Assembly: GCF_003862435.1 (NCBI RefSeq)
Contig: NZ_RHGY01000001.1
Location: 124,001-188,000, forward strand
Direction of reading: 5' to 3'
DNA from: Weissella viridescens
Lineage (GTDB): Bacteria; Bacillota; Bacilli; Lactobacillales; Lactobacillaceae
Length of the DNA: 64,000 nucleotides
The notes under the pieces were generated by a model. It was given only the letters and a program-made list of their open reading frames with translations, ran no database searches and was not told the DNA's origin. The stretch's first letter is position 1. The number at the start of each line of letters is the position of its first letter. Shown one piece after another: positions 17,661 through 27,132 of this stretch. The position numbers and the translations under genes were made by a program.

Positions 17661-18368
17661 ATGGCGGAATACACTTTACAAACAGCGCACCTTTACGGTG
17701 ACTTGATGAATACGTATGGCGATTACGGAAATATCGTGGCCCTAACTTTCTATGCTAAGCAACTTGGTGTACAGGTTGAAACGGACATGGTTTCGCTTGG
17801 TGATGATTTTGATGATACCAAGTACGATTTTGTCCTCTTCGGTGGTGGACAAGACTACGAACAAATGGTCGTTACCAAGGACTTGCCAAGTAAGTCAGCA
17901 GCGATTAAGCGTTACATTGAAGCCGGCGGAACATTCCTTGGGGTCTGTGGAGGTTTCCAACTCCTTGGGGATTACTTCGTTTTAGCTGATGGTACCCGTG
18001 TTGAAGGGATCAAGGCGATGATGCATTACACTTTGAACCAACCAAATGGTCGTTTCATTGGTAATGTCACCATCGAAGATCCAACTAATGGTGATATTTA
18101 CCATGGCTTTGAAAACCATCAAGGTCGAACATTCCTTGATGATAAGGAACGTCCTTTGGGGATGGTTAAGCAAGGTAAGGGTAACAATGGTGAAGATGGA
18201 GGAGAAGGTTTGGTCTATAAGAATACTTATGGGACTTACTTCCACGGACCTATCTTGACGCGTAATGGAAATCTCGCCTTACGGATGTTGCAAAAGATGC
18301 TTGAGCGTCGCTATCCCGATGTTGATTGGGCTAGTCGCGTTTCTGAAATCGAACCTGAATTCTATTAA
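17661..18368 (+). CDS. gatD: Lipid II isoglutaminyl synthase, glutamine amidotransferase subunit GatD
   Basis: A 235-residue class I glutaminase (CobB/CobQ type) that feeds ammonia to MurT. The nucleophile is Cys96 in FLGVCGGFQLLG; the catalytic His lies in TYFHGPIL near residue 190. The opening LYGDLMNTYGDYGNI is characteristic of GatD. Unlike its partner, it keeps its functional cysteine. Co-transcribed with murT; a terminator follows. Confidence 0.95.
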   Translation: MAEYTLQTAHLYGDLMNTYGDYGNIVALTFYAKQLGVQVETDMVSLGDDFDDTKYDFVLFGGGQDYEQMVVTKDLPSKSAAIKRYIEAGGTFLGVCGGFQLLGDYFVLADGTRVEGIKAMMHYTLNQPNGRFIGNVTIEDPTNGDIYHGFENHQGRTFLDDKERPLGMVKQGKGNNGEDGGEGLVYKNTYGTYFHGPILTRNGNLALRMLQKMLERRYPDVDWASRVSEIEPEFY

Positions 18369-18375
18369 TAAAGAC

Positions 18376-18410
18376 GAAAAACGCGCACAAATTTGTACGC
18401 GTTTTTTTTA
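18376..18410 (+). terminator. Terminator of murT-gatD
   Basis: AAAACGCG...CGCGTTTT stem extended inward by ACAAATTTGT, then a T-run. Confidence 0.85.
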
Positions 18411-18516
18411 TAAAAAATTTTAGATGAAAGATATGAACACGGCATGAACTTTGTTTGCTAAAATGATATCTATACATTAATATATCTATATTATTTTGCA
18501 ATTGATAGGAGAAACA

Positions 18517-20607
18517 ATGGAATTTTTACATTTGATTGGTCGTTTTTGGACCAAAATGTTTACTTATAGTGAAGATGACTCACGAACTGAATTCTTCGTG
18601 GGATTCATTATGAATTTAATCTTGCTTATGTTGCTTTTCACCATTGTCTTAATCGTCGGTGATGAGCTATTGATTGACACTGATTTTTATGATGGCTTTT
18701 ATGAAGCGTACGTGATTGCAGTCCCAATCGCTCAATTGGTATTCTTTATGGCATATATCAGTGCAGTTTGGCGCCGTTTACGGGATACACGTTTTAGTCC
18801 GTATTGGACTTTTGCAGTCATTGTACCCGTTTTGCAATTCGTGCCGTGGATTATGACGTTTTGGCATTCCGAATATTTAACAGATGAAAGTGACAATGTT
18901 TTTTTAGATGATGCCAGACAGGAAATTGATCCAGTTGTTTTTGATCGGCTTCAGTTGCAAGACGTTTATCCTGATGAGTTAGGTGCCGAGGTACTGGCTA
19001 TTTATATCTATGGAATGCTGGAAGAGCTAAGTGATTACTATCGGGGTGTGGATACTGGTGACTTATCCACAGCGCTATACCACATGATGGTTGAGCATTT
19101 TGAATTAAAACAAGTGCGTATTCTGGACTTCATAAAGGAACTTGAAGAACACATCACGGAGGACGACGATCCATTTACCAAACGTGCCATGTCACGTGGA
19201 CGTGAAAGTTATGTGTTGAGTTTGAATGACACTGACATTGAGATTATGGATAAGTATGTTAAGTTGTACAAAAGTGCTTTAGAACGTTATGGTGCAACGC
19301 AACAAGGTGGTTTGTCTACATACCATGAGAAGATGTATGCGCAATCTGACGTGCAAAAAGTGGCAGACGTTTCGGTAGATGATAAGGGTGGGATTCTGGA
19401 TGTGACGTTTACCCCCTATGATGCAGATGTAGCAAGTGCGACGGTAGATGACGACGAATCCGATGAGTTTATCGAATCAGAATTGTTTGCGGAGCCAACC
19501 AATGATGGCGCTGATATAGAACAACAAACAAATGATTTGTTAGTTTCAGCGCTAGACTTAATTGATGGAATTGACATGACTTGGCAGGATATGTGGATTT
19601 TGTTCGATGATGCGATTGATGACGACGATTTAGCAGTGGATATTTGGAAACGTCAAGCTGATGGCCAAATTGTTTTGCTGACGCAACCGGCTAGTAAAGT
19701 ACAGAATGGCAATATCCCAAGTATTCAAGCAAAGTTACGCCATGATGCTGAATTACTGAACTTGGAGGTTCAAGAAACGCAAACTGAACCATTCACGACG
19801 GCTTTATTACACTATGTTATGAAGGAAGGTGACGACGTTTCTGGTCGTTTGCAGTACGACTATACGCCTTGGCAAGATGCTGAAAATTTCACACAAAAAG
19901 ATATTTTTAATTACTATTTGAATCAGACAACTGGGGCATTGTATGTTGAAGATACTACCCAGGATGAAGCTGCTATCACAGTTAAAGTAATGCAAGCATT
20001 TGATAATGCGCATAAGGCAGCCGAGAACAAAACGGTTGGGAATGAGCTTACTCCAAAGACTGAAGCGGAAGAAAATGGCGTTGATCAAGCCTTAAATGCG
20101 GTAGCGGTGCAAGGTGAAAAACGGATTAATGCGATTAGTAAAGATTGGCAAGAAGTCTGGTTGCTGTTCTTAACACATGAAGATGAGCGGTCAATCACAC
20201 TCTGGTGGAAAAATTCAGAAGGGAAAGTGCTGTCTTTCCCACACTATGCCTATACCAGCGGCATGTCATTTGATGATCAGATGGATGTGAATATGGACTT
20301 GTCTGATATGTTGACCGAAGCGACAATTGCTTTAGCTGAGGCACAACAACCGGAGTTTGAAAATATGATGATCCATTGGGATAAAGATGATCGCGACAGG
20401 GTGCACGTAGAGTATTATTGTGATGATGTCGATTGGCATTCAGCACAATACAGTGACTATGATGTTACGAACTATTATATGGTTCAGACGGTTGGAGCAA
20501 ACGCCATTGCTTATTTTACCAATGACTGGTCAAAGGATATGAAGAAAATACCTGAGTTAACAAGTTATGCCGAACGTTTTGCATCGCGTTGGTATAGTGT
20601 AAAGTAA
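18517..20607 (+). CDS. Large DUF805-like membrane protein with duplicated C-terminal YezG/DUF600-like domain
   Basis: A 696-residue protein of unknown function. The first ~125 residues resemble DUF805: three or four hydrophobic helices and the signature VWRRLRDTRFSPYW. A cytoplasmic acidic region follows (to about 330). The C-terminal half holds two copies of a ~170-residue domain: copy 1 around W356QDMWILF ... EPFTTALLHYVM ... LQYDYTPW ... FNYYL, copy 2 around W544QEVWLLF ... PEFENMMIHW ... VHVEYY ... TNYYM. The pattern (W..v.l..., EP[WF]T, Y-D-Y, late aromatic) resembles the YezG/DUF600 immunity domain from memory, not proven. ATG 18517 has TAGGAGA upstream; a TTG at 18496 is rejected. Its last 15 codons are duplicated downstream at 21209. 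Confidence 0.6.
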   Translation: MEFLHLIGRFWTKMFTYSEDDSRTEFFVGFIMNLILLMLLFTIVLIVGDELLIDTDFYDGFYEAYVIAVPIAQLVFFMAYISAVWRRLRDTRFSPYWTFAVIVPVLQFVPWIMTFWHSEYLTDESDNVFLDDARQEIDPVVFDRLQLQDVYPDELGAEVLAIYIYGMLEELSDYYRGVDTGDLSTALYHMMVEHFELKQVRILDFIKELEEHITEDDDPFTKRAMSRGRESYVLSLNDTDIEIMDKYVKLYKSALERYGATQQGGLSTYHEKMYAQSDVQKVADVSVDDKGGILDVTFTPYDADVASATVDDDESDEFIESELFAEPTNDGADIEQQTNDLLVSALDLIDGIDMTWQDMWILFDDAIDDDDLAVDIWKRQADGQIVLLTQPASKVQNGNIPSIQAKLRHDAELLNLEVQETQTEPFTTALLHYVMKEGDDVSGRLQYDYTPWQDAENFTQKDIFNYYLNQTTGALYVEDTTQDEAAITVKVMQAFDNAHKAAENKTVGNELTPKTEAEENGVDQALNAVAVQGEKRINAISKDWQEVWLLFLTHEDERSITLWWKNSEGKVLSFPHYAYTSGMSFDDQMDVNMDLSDMLTEATIALAEAQQPEFENMMIHWDKDDRDRVHVEYYCDDVDWHSAQYSDYDVTNYYMVQTVGANAIAYFTNDWSKDMKKIPELTSYAERFASRWYSVK

Positions 20608-20613
20608 TCTAGG
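20563..20613 (+). repeat. 51-bp direct repeat, copy 1 (3' end of the DUF805 gene)
   Basis: Covers the last 14 sense codons and stop of the upstream gene (SYAERFASRWYSVK) plus 6 bases. Copy 2 is at 21209-21259 with 49 of 51 bases identical. The two copies bracket the 154-codon gene. Confidence 0.95.
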
Positions 20614-20645
20614 TCAACTGGAACATAAAAATAAAGACATTAAAG

Positions 20646-20696
20646 ATGGATAACAAAATCATCGATGTTACGTATATAAAAATAGATGGGGGGTAA
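20646..20696 (+). CDS. Possible 16-residue leader or gene remnant
   Basis: ATG at 20646 opens a short frame, MDNKIIDVTYIKIDGG, whose GGG GGG TAA end forms the purine-rich ribosome site of the next gene. It may be a coupling leader peptide or the remnant of a displaced gene. Only weak support. Confidence 0.25.
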   Translation: MDNKIIDVTYIKIDGG

Positions 20697-20702
20697 AAGT
20701 GA

Positions 20703-21167
20703 GTGATGGATGGATCCGATAAAAAAGCTTTTAGAACGTATGTTGAGGATGCTGAATTTGAAAAAGCCTACAGTATTGCTAGGAAGCTATCTAATGATAT
20801 CGTGGAAGAGACTTTGACAAATATTTGTGCGGAAGAGACTGGTAATACAACTCATGCTATTGCATCTTCAGTTCTAGTGGTTTATTTTTATGTGCAATAT
20901 TCTTTGTTCAAAGAAAAGAAGGCAGAGAAATATCATTATATCGATTTCTTAACGGCGGCCTTTCCGGCAGATTTTTTAATAGGCGATGGGTGTTATGCCA
21001 TTGGCTGTTCTAGTATGAAGGAGGCATGTAAATTGGATCCGGACAATGTTGCTTATAAAGAGGACTTATTACACTATTACGATAGGGTTCCAGGGGATAA
21101 AGGGACATATTTAAGTGAAGAAGAAGCTAAAAGCATCAGGGAAGAAATTAACGCGCTTAATGGGTGA
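20703..21167 (+). CDS. Hypothetical helical protein inside a direct-repeat cassette, 154 aa
   Basis: Unrecognised. Predominantly helical by eye (FEKAYSIARKLSNDIVEETL; EEAKSIREEINALN), resembling TPR-type or small immunity proteins in texture only. Start GTG at 20703 or ATG at 20706, with GGGGGG about ten bases upstream. It has four cysteines in 154 residues (NICAEE, DGCYAIGCSS, EACK) in a neighbourhood nearly free of them, and a more AT-rich sequence. The gene sits between two 51-bp direct repeats that copy the 3' end of the preceding gene, suggesting insertion or exchange as a cassette. The original terminator of the host gene now lies beyond it. Confidence 0.6.
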   Translation: MMDGSDKKAFRTYVEDAEFEKAYSIARKLSNDIVEETLTNICAEETGNTTHAIASSVLVVYFYVQYSLFKEKKAEKYHYIDFLTAAFPADFLIGDGCYAIGCSSMKEACKLDPDNVAYKEDLLHYYDRVPGDKGTYLSEEEAKSIREEINALNG

Positions 21168-21208
21168 TGAGGCTAATCGGCAATGCCCAGAAGCGCTTCG
21201 ACCGATGC

Positions 21209-21259
21209 AGTTATGCCGAACGTTTTGCATCGTGTTGGTATAGCGTAAAGTAATCTAGG
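21209..21259 (+). repeat. 51-bp direct repeat, copy 2 (orphan 3' end of the DUF805 gene)
   Basis: Would encode SYAERFASCWYSVK and a stop, but no frame leads into it. Two mismatches to copy 1 (C to T, T to C). Followed by an ATAAAAATAAAG segment also present after copy 1, then by a terminator. Confidence 0.95.
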
Positions 21260-21280
21260 GTAGCAGAATCAATAAAAATA

Positions 21281-21318
21281 AAGCAGTTAAACAGATTGGG
21301 TGTTTAACTGCTTTTTTT
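21281..21318 (+). terminator. Terminator after the repeat cassette
   Basis: AAGCAGTTAAACA...TGTTTAACTGCTT stem followed by seven T residues. Confidence 0.9.
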
Positions 21319-21393
21319 CTATCCACAATTTGGTTATACTGTTAAATGAGTGTTAATCGGCAAAATTATCTATTAACACCGAAAGGAGTCAGG

Positions 21394-22017
21394 ATGGCAC
21401 AGTTGTTTTTCCGCTATGGCGCAATGGCCAGCGGTAAGAGTATTGAAATTTTAAAGGTCGCTCATAATTATGAGGTCCAACAACGCAATGTCTTGTTGTT
21501 AACGAGTGCGCTCGATAACCGGACTGAAGTCGGGGAAATTGCATCACGCATTGGTTTAACCCGACCAGCCGTTGCAATTACAGATCAAGATGATTTGTTT
21601 GCGTTGATTGATCAACAAGATGATATTGCGGCTGTGCTGATTGACGAAGCACAATTTATGACCAAGGAACAAGTTTTACAATTAACTCATGTGGTTGATG
21701 AATTGAACATTCCAGTGCTTACTTTCGGTTTGAAAAATGATGCCTTTAACAATTTATTCCCAGGATCAGAAGCACTTTTGATTTATGCGGATAAGATTGA
21801 AGAAATGAAGACGCTATGTTCATTTTGTGGTCGCAAAGCGACGATGAACTTGCGTTTAAATGATGGCTTGCCAGTTTATCAAGGGGCTCAAGTACAGATT
21901 GGTGGGGATGATTCATACTTACCGGTATGTCGCCGTCACTATAACCACCCGGATTTAGAGGCGATTGCCCGTCGCTCACAAGATACTGGTTTTACAGCAG
22001 CTGCAGAATTTAAATAG
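21394..22017 (+). CDS. tdk: Thymidine kinase
   Basis: Phosphorylates thymidine to dTMP in the salvage pathway. 207 residues of the type II (TK1-like) family. P-loop GAMASGKS near residue 10, Walker B-like VLIDEAQFM, and a lasso-domain zinc site with CSFCGRKA and a C-terminal C-R-R-H pair, all ligands intact. ATG at 21394 has GAAAGGAG just upstream; the earlier in-frame start at 21346 has none. First gene of the conserved tdk-prfA-prmC-sua5 cluster. Confidence 0.95.
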   Translation: MAQLFFRYGAMASGKSIEILKVAHNYEVQQRNVLLLTSALDNRTEVGEIASRIGLTRPAVAITDQDDLFALIDQQDDIAAVLIDEAQFMTKEQVLQLTHVVDELNIPVLTFGLKNDAFNNLFPGSEALLIYADKIEEMKTLCSFCGRKATMNLRLNDGLPVYQGAQVQIGGDDSYLPVCRRHYNHPDLEAIARRSQDTGFTAAAEFK

Positions 22018-22028
22018 GAGAACAAACG

Positions 22029-23111
22029 ATGGATGAAATTTTTGAACGACTACAGTCAGTCGTAGATCGTTATGATGAAGTGAATGAAATGCTTTCTGAT
22101 CCAGATATCATTTCAGATACCAATCGTTTTATGGAATTGTCAAAGGAAGAAGGACAATTGCGTGAAACTGTTGAAGTCTTTAAGCACTACCAAGACGTTA
22201 TTCAAGAAATCGCAGACGACAAGGAATTGTTGAATGAAGATTTGGATGCCGACATGGAAGAATTGACTAAGGGTGAGCTAAAGGAACTTGAAAGCGAAAA
22301 GTCTGAATTAGAAGAACGCTTGAAGATTCTATTGCTCCCTAAGGACCCCAATGATGATAAGAATATTATCATGGAAATCCACGGTGCGGCCGGTGGTGAT
22401 GAAGGAGCTTTGTTTGCTGCGGACTTATACGAAATGTACAGCCGTTATGCTGAACGCCAAAACTGGAATGTTGAAGTCATTGATGAAAACAAGACTGAAA
22501 TTGGTGGCTACAAAGAAATCGTTTTGATGATCACAGGAAACAATGTGTATTCAAAGTTGAAGTATGAAAACGGGGCGCACCGTGTGCAACGTGTGCCTGA
22601 AACTGAATCAGCTGGACGTGTTCACACATCAACTGCCACAGTTGGGGTAATGCCTGAATATGAAGACGTTGATATTGAAATTGAAGACAAAGACTTGCGT
22701 GTCGATGTTTATCGTTCATCAGGGGCTGGAGGACAGCACATTAACAAGACGTCATCTGCCGTGCGTATGACCCACTTGCCAACGGGAATCGTTGTGGCGA
22801 TGCAAGACCAACGTTCACAACAACAAAACCGTGCCAAGGCGATGGAAATTTTGAAGACACGTGTGTACGATTACTATGCCTCACAAAACGAAGCTGAATA
22901 TGCCGAAGAGCGTAAGACAGCCGTTGGTACTGGTGATCGTTCTGAACGTATCCGAACTTACAACTATCCTCAAAACCGTGTGACGGATCACCGCATTGGT
23001 TTGACTTTGAATAAGTTGGATCGCATTATGAACGGTGAATTAGACGACATCATTGATGCGCTTGTGATTGCTGATCAAACGGCTAAGCTTGAAGATTTGA
23101 AGCAAGGTTAA
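22029..23111 (+). CDS. prfA: Peptide chain release factor 1
   Basis: Recognises UAA/UAG and triggers peptide release. 360 residues, normal for RF1. The GGQ motif occurs in [17 protein letters not shown], and the codon-recognition tripeptide region is [14 protein letters not shown] (PxT class). Followed after 3 bases by prmC, which methylates the GGQ glutamine, so substrate and modifier are co-expressed. Confidence 0.97.
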   Translation: MDEIFERLQSVVDRYDEVNEMLSDPDIISDTNRFMELSKEEGQLRETVEVFKHYQDVIQEIADDKELLNEDLDADMEELTKGELKELESEKSELEERLKILLLPKDPNDDKNIIMEIHGAAGGDEGALFAADLYEMYSRYAERQNWNVEVIDENKTEIGGYKEIVLMITGNNVYSKLKYENGAHRVQRVPETESAGRVHTSTATVGVMPEYEDVDIEIEDKDLRVDVYRSSGAGGQHINKTSSAVRMTHLPTGIVVAMQDQRSQQQNRAKAMEILKTRVYDYYASQNEAEYAEERKTAVGTGDRSERIRTYNYPQNRVTDHRIGLTLNKLDRIMNGELDDIIDALVIADQTAKLEDLKQG

Positions 23112-23114
23112 GCT

Positions 23115-23975
23115 ATGTTTGATGAACAATGGACAATTCAAGCCGTCAGTGACTGGGGAAATTGGCAACTCGAACCATATGTCCATGACCAAGATGAACG
23201 CCAAGCGCAAATTGACTATCTCTTAACGGGGATGCTCGATTGGAACTATAATCAATTGGCGAATAATGCGAATACGATTTTGGAAGACGAACTTCGGCTA
23301 CGTTTCATGGTCGCGGTGGATGCGATTAAAGGTGGTCAACCGGTGCAATATGCGCTCGGACACGCCGCTTTTTATGGTCGCGAATTCCAAGTCGATCGTC
23401 GCGTTTTGATTCCACGTCAAGAAACTGAGGAATTGGTGGATTGGGTTTTACGTGATCAACCAAAGAATTCAGCGCGAACGGTTTTGGACATTGGTACGGG
23501 TTCCGGCGCAATTGCTGTGACTATCGCAGCCGAACGACCAACATGGGAAGTAACAGCCAGCGATATTTCTAGCGAGGCCCTTGAGGTGGCGCAAGCCAAT
23601 GCTAAACAATATGCACCGCAAGTTGGCTTTCTTCAAAGTGACCTTTTTGAAAATATTGAGGGTCAGTATGACGTGATTATTAGTAATCCGCCATACATCG
23701 CGGAAGATGAACGGGCTGTGATGGATGAAAGTGTGTTGAACTTTGAACCGGAACAGGCTTTGTTTGCTGAGGACCAAGGGTTGGCAATTTACGAAGCGAT
23801 TGCTCCGGAATTGTTGGCGCATTTGAAGCCAAATGGGGAGGCTTACTTTGAAATTGGGTATCAGCAAGGACCAGCGCTCGTTGATCTCTTTAGTCAATTG
23901 CCAGTAACACAAGTAACATTGCAACAAGATATGAGCGGACATGACCGCATGTTGAAGGTTGCAAGAAGGGGGTAA
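23115..23975 (+). CDS. prmC: Release factor glutamine methyltransferase
   Basis: SAM-dependent N5-glutamine methyltransferase acting on the GGQ of release factors. 286 residues: small helical N-terminal domain, then Rossmann fold with VLDIGTGSGAIAV (SAM loop) and catalytic NPPYIAEDE. The segment IPRQETEELVDW is typical. Two bases separate it from the next gene. Confidence 0.96.
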   Translation: MFDEQWTIQAVSDWGNWQLEPYVHDQDERQAQIDYLLTGMLDWNYNQLANNANTILEDELRLRFMVAVDAIKGGQPVQYALGHAAFYGREFQVDRRVLIPRQETEELVDWVLRDQPKNSARTVLDIGTGSGAIAVTIAAERPTWEVTASDISSEALEVAQANAKQYAPQVGFLQSDLFENIEGQYDVIISNPPYIAEDERAVMDESVLNFEPEQALFAEDQGLAIYEAIAPELLAHLKPNGEAYFEIGYQQGPALVDLFSQLPVTQVTLQQDMSGHDRMLKVARRG

Positions 23976-23977
23976 GT

Positions 23978-25003
23978 ATGGAAACTAAGATTTGGACACC
24001 AGACGAATTGCCAGCCGCAGTCCGAGCCATTAAGCGCGGATCGTTGGTCGCTTTTCCGACGGAAACCGTCTATGGCTTAGGCGCCGACGCTTTCAATGAG
24101 AAAGCCGTCGGAAAGGTCTACGCTGCTAAGGGACGCCCATCAGATAATCCGTTGATTGTCCATGTGGCTGACCCAGAGCAAATCGACACATTCGCGCAAC
24201 GCAATGAATGGGCCGATAAGTTGATTAAGGCCTTTTGGCCGGGACCTTTGACGATGATTTTGCCGGTTAAACCTGGTGCTTTGTCATCAACGGTTACGGG
24301 TGGTTTGGACACTGTCGCCATTCGGATGCCGGATAATGACTTAACAAGAAGTTTGATCCGGGAAGCAGGCACACCTATCGTTGGGCCGTCAGCCAATACG
24401 TCTGGTCGTCCTTCACCAACAATTGCCCAACACGTCTACCATGACTTGCATGGAAAGATTTCGGGGATTTTGGATGGTGGGAGCACGCGCATCGGGGTTG
24501 AATCAACGGTGATTGACCTTTCTACAGATGTACCGACGGTTTTGCGTCCAGGGAAAATTACACCCGAGCAAATCGAAGCCGTGTTAGGCACGGAAGTGGA
24601 AGCCGGACAACACGCGGTGAAAGCTGATGAAGTGCCTAAAGCGCCTGGGATGAAGTATCGCCACTATGCACCAGATAAAGATGTGTATATGGTGACGGAA
24701 GATGAATGGACGCAAGCCATTATTTGGGCCCAATCACAATTGGAGCCGGTGGGCTTAATGTTGACGAATGATTTAATTGCTGAACATCAACTTTCAGGCA
24801 TGGATTTTGTATGGTCATTAGGACCAGATACGGATTCAGCCGCAGCCAAGTTGTTCGCCGGATTACGTCATTTTGACGCACAGCCAAATGTGAACACGAT
24901 TTTGGTCGCCAAAATGCCAGAGACATCAGCGAATGCTGCTTACAATAACCGTTTGAATAAAGCGGCCGGTGGGCAAGATGTTTCTGAATTGTTAGAAGAC
25001 TAA
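23978..25003 (+). CDS. Threonylcarbamoyl-AMP synthase (Sua5/YwlC type)
   Basis: Makes threonylcarbamoyl-AMP for t6A37 tRNA modification. 341 residues: N-terminal YrdC domain with the KRGSLVAFPTETVYGLGADA motif and the SANTSGRPSPT block, then the C-terminal Sua5 domain introduced by PGMKYRHYAPD. The two-domain length marks it as Sua5/YwlC rather than short TsaC. Operonic with tdk-prfA-prmC. Confidence 0.95.
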   Translation: METKIWTPDELPAAVRAIKRGSLVAFPTETVYGLGADAFNEKAVGKVYAAKGRPSDNPLIVHVADPEQIDTFAQRNEWADKLIKAFWPGPLTMILPVKPGALSSTVTGGLDTVAIRMPDNDLTRSLIREAGTPIVGPSANTSGRPSPTIAQHVYHDLHGKISGILDGGSTRIGVESTVIDLSTDVPTVLRPGKITPEQIEAVLGTEVEAGQHAVKADEVPKAPGMKYRHYAPDKDVYMVTEDEWTQAIIWAQSQLEPVGLMLTNDLIAEHQLSGMDFVWSLGPDTDSAAAKLFAGLRHFDAQPNVNTILVAKMPETSANAAYNNRLNKAAGGQDVSELLED

Positions 25004-25097
25004 CGCACCTTTAGAGATAACGTACGGAAATAGCTGTATTTATTGCAGAAACATTGTATAATGTACGTATATTAATCTTTGGAGGGCTGATGCCAAT

Positions 25098-26348
25098 ATG
25101 ACAAATTACCGTAGCTATGATCCTGAATTGTGGGAAGCCGTTGATCGAGAAGCAGATCGACAAGAACATAATATTGAATTGATTGCCTCTGAAAATATTG
25201 CCTCTGCTGGCGTTCGCGCTGCGCAAGGAAGTATCTTGACCAATAAGTACGCCGAAGGATATCCTGGAAAGCGTTACTATGGTGGAACTGAATTCATTGA
25301 CCAAGTGGAACAACTTGCCATTGATCGTGCCAAGGAATTATTTGGTGCAGAATATGCGAATGTTCAACCTCACTCTGGTTCACAAGCCAACGCTGCGGTT
25401 TATGCGGCTTTGCTTGAAACGGGGGATGAAGTGCTTGGCATGAGTCTTGATGCCGGTGGGCACTTGACTCACGGGGCTGCGGTAAACTTCTCTGGTAAAG
25501 TTTACAACTTCCATGAATATGGATTGGATGAAAACGAATTGTTGGACTATGATCAAGTGCAAGCTTTAGCTGATGAATACCAACCAAAGTTGATTGTTGC
25601 TGGCGCGTCAGCTTACTCACGGATTATCGATTTTGATCGTTTCCGTAAGATTGCTGACTCAGTTGGCGCATACTTGATGGTTGATATGGCGCATATTGCC
25701 GGACTTGTTGCGGCTGGTGTACACCCATCACCAATCGGGATTGCCGATGTTGTGACAACGACAACCCACAAGACATTGCGTGGACCACGTGGTGGCTTGA
25801 TCTTAGCCAACGAAGAACTTGGTAAAAAGTTGAATTCTGCAATCTTCCCTGGAACGCAAGGGGGACCTTTGGAGCACGTGATTGCTGGTAAAGCGGTTGC
25901 CTTCAAGGAAGACCAAGATGACAGCTTCAAGGCCTATGGCCGACAAATTATTGCGAATGCCTCAGCTATGGCTGAAGTATTCAATGCATCAAAAACGATC
26001 CGCGTTGTTTCGGGCGGAACTGACAACCACTTGTTTAACCTCGACCTAACTGAAACAGGCATTTCAGGTAAGAAGGCGCAAAACTTGTTGGATTCAGTTC
26101 ACATTACAACAAACAAGGAAGCCATTCCAAACGATCCACGTAGTCCATTTATCACATCTGGTATCCGTATTGGAACGCCAGCGATTACAACACGTGGGTT
26201 CAAAGAGGCTGAAGCAGCACAAGTCGCTGAACTTGTGGTACGTGCTTTGGAGAATTCTGAGGATGCCGCTATTCTTGCCGAAGTTGCCGATGACGTACGG
26301 GCTTTGACGGATCGTTTTCCATTGAGTAAAATTGAACATGCTGAGTAG
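25098..26348 (+). CDS. glyA: Serine hydroxymethyltransferase
   Basis: Interconverts serine and glycine with tetrahydrofolate, PLP-dependent. 416 residues. The PLP lysine lies in [17 protein letters not shown]; the N-terminal block [11 protein letters not shown] and [16 protein letters not shown] are diagnostic. A perfect TATAAT at 25057-25062 lies 36-41 bases upstream, with GGAGG as the ribosome site. upp follows after 39 bases without a terminator. Confidence 0.97.
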   Translation: MTNYRSYDPELWEAVDREADRQEHNIELIASENIASAGVRAAQGSILTNKYAEGYPGKRYYGGTEFIDQVEQLAIDRAKELFGAEYANVQPHSGSQANAAVYAALLETGDEVLGMSLDAGGHLTHGAAVNFSGKVYNFHEYGLDENELLDYDQVQALADEYQPKLIVAGASAYSRIIDFDRFRKIADSVGAYLMVDMAHIAGLVAAGVHPSPIGIADVVTTTTHKTLRGPRGGLILANEELGKKLNSAIFPGTQGGPLEHVIAGKAVAFKEDQDDSFKAYGRQIIANASAMAEVFNASKTIRVVSGGTDNHLFNLDLTETGISGKKAQNLLDSVHITTNKEAIPNDPRSPFITSGIRIGTPAITTRGFKEAEAAQVAELVVRALENSEDAAILAEVADDVRALTDRFPLSKIEHAE

Positions 26349-26387
26349 TGGCATGTAAAAACTAAAAAAGTTTGGAGAATGAACGTA

Positions 26388-27017
26388 ATGAGTAATTTAA
26401 CTGTGTTTGAACATCCTTTGATTCAACATAAACTAAGTATTATCCGTAACAAAGAGGTGGGAACAAAAGAATTCCGCGAGATCGTTGATGAAATTGCTTC
26501 ATTGATGGCCTACGAAGTAACCCGTGACTTGCCAATGACGGAAGTGACGATTGAAACACCCGTAGCCACAACGGAACAAAAGACGTTAGCAGGTAAAAAG
26601 TTGGCGATTGTGCCAATTTTGCGTGCGGGTCTAGGGATGGTTGATGGAATTATGAAGTTGATTCCAGCGGCGCGTATTGGTCACATTGGTATGTACCGTG
26701 ATGAAGAAACGCTTGAACCAGTTGAATACTTCGTTAAGTTGCCAGATGACATTGATCAACGTGAAGTTTTGCTTGTTGACCCAATGTTGGCAACTGGTGG
26801 ATCAGCTGATATGGCGATTGACGCGTTGAAGAAGCGTGGTGCCAACAAGATTAAGCTGATTACACTTGTTTCTGCTCCAGAAGGGGTTGCGGCTGTCCAA
26901 AAGGCGCACCCGGATGTGGATATTTTCACAGCTAGTGTAGATGATTATTTGAATGAAGATGGTTACATCGTCCCTGGTTTGGGTGACGCTGGAGACCGTT
27001 TGTTCGGTACGCACTAA
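26388..27017 (+). CDS. upp: Uracil phosphoribosyltransferase
   Basis: Converts uracil plus PRPP to UMP. 209 residues from the ATG at 26388, the standard Upp length; the ATG at 26379 would leave the GGAGA ribosome site too close. PRPP loop region [15 protein letters not shown], and C-terminal [18 protein letters not shown] binds uracil. Likely co-transcribed with glyA; cooperates with the uracil permease downstream. Confidence 0.97.
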   Translation: MSNLTVFEHPLIQHKLSIIRNKEVGTKEFREIVDEIASLMAYEVTRDLPMTEVTIETPVATTEQKTLAGKKLAIVPILRAGLGMVDGIMKLIPAARIGHIGMYRDEETLEPVEYFVKLPDDIDQREVLLVDPMLATGGSADMAIDALKKRGANKIKLITLVSAPEGVAAVQKAHPDVDIFTASVDDYLNEDGYIVPGLGDAGDRLFGTH

Positions 27018-27029
27018 TAAAAAATGCTT

Positions 27030-27060
27030 AAAAGCTTATCTCCTTGAGGTAAGCTTTTTT
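27030..27060 (+). terminator. Terminator of glyA-upp
   Basis: AAAAGCTTA...TAAGCTTTT stem followed by T residues. Confidence 0.85.
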
Positions 27061-27089
27061 GAATTCTAAGCAACATTAAAGGCATAAAC

Positions 27090-27098
27090 TGGTAGAAT
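27090..27098 (+). promoter_or_regulatory. Extended -10 promoter
   Basis: TG-G-TAGAAT 35-43 bases upstream of the PNPOx-family gene; no clear -35. Confidence 0.5.
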
Positions 27099-27132
27099 AG
27101 ACCATATTAAGCAAACGAAAGAAGGATGTATA

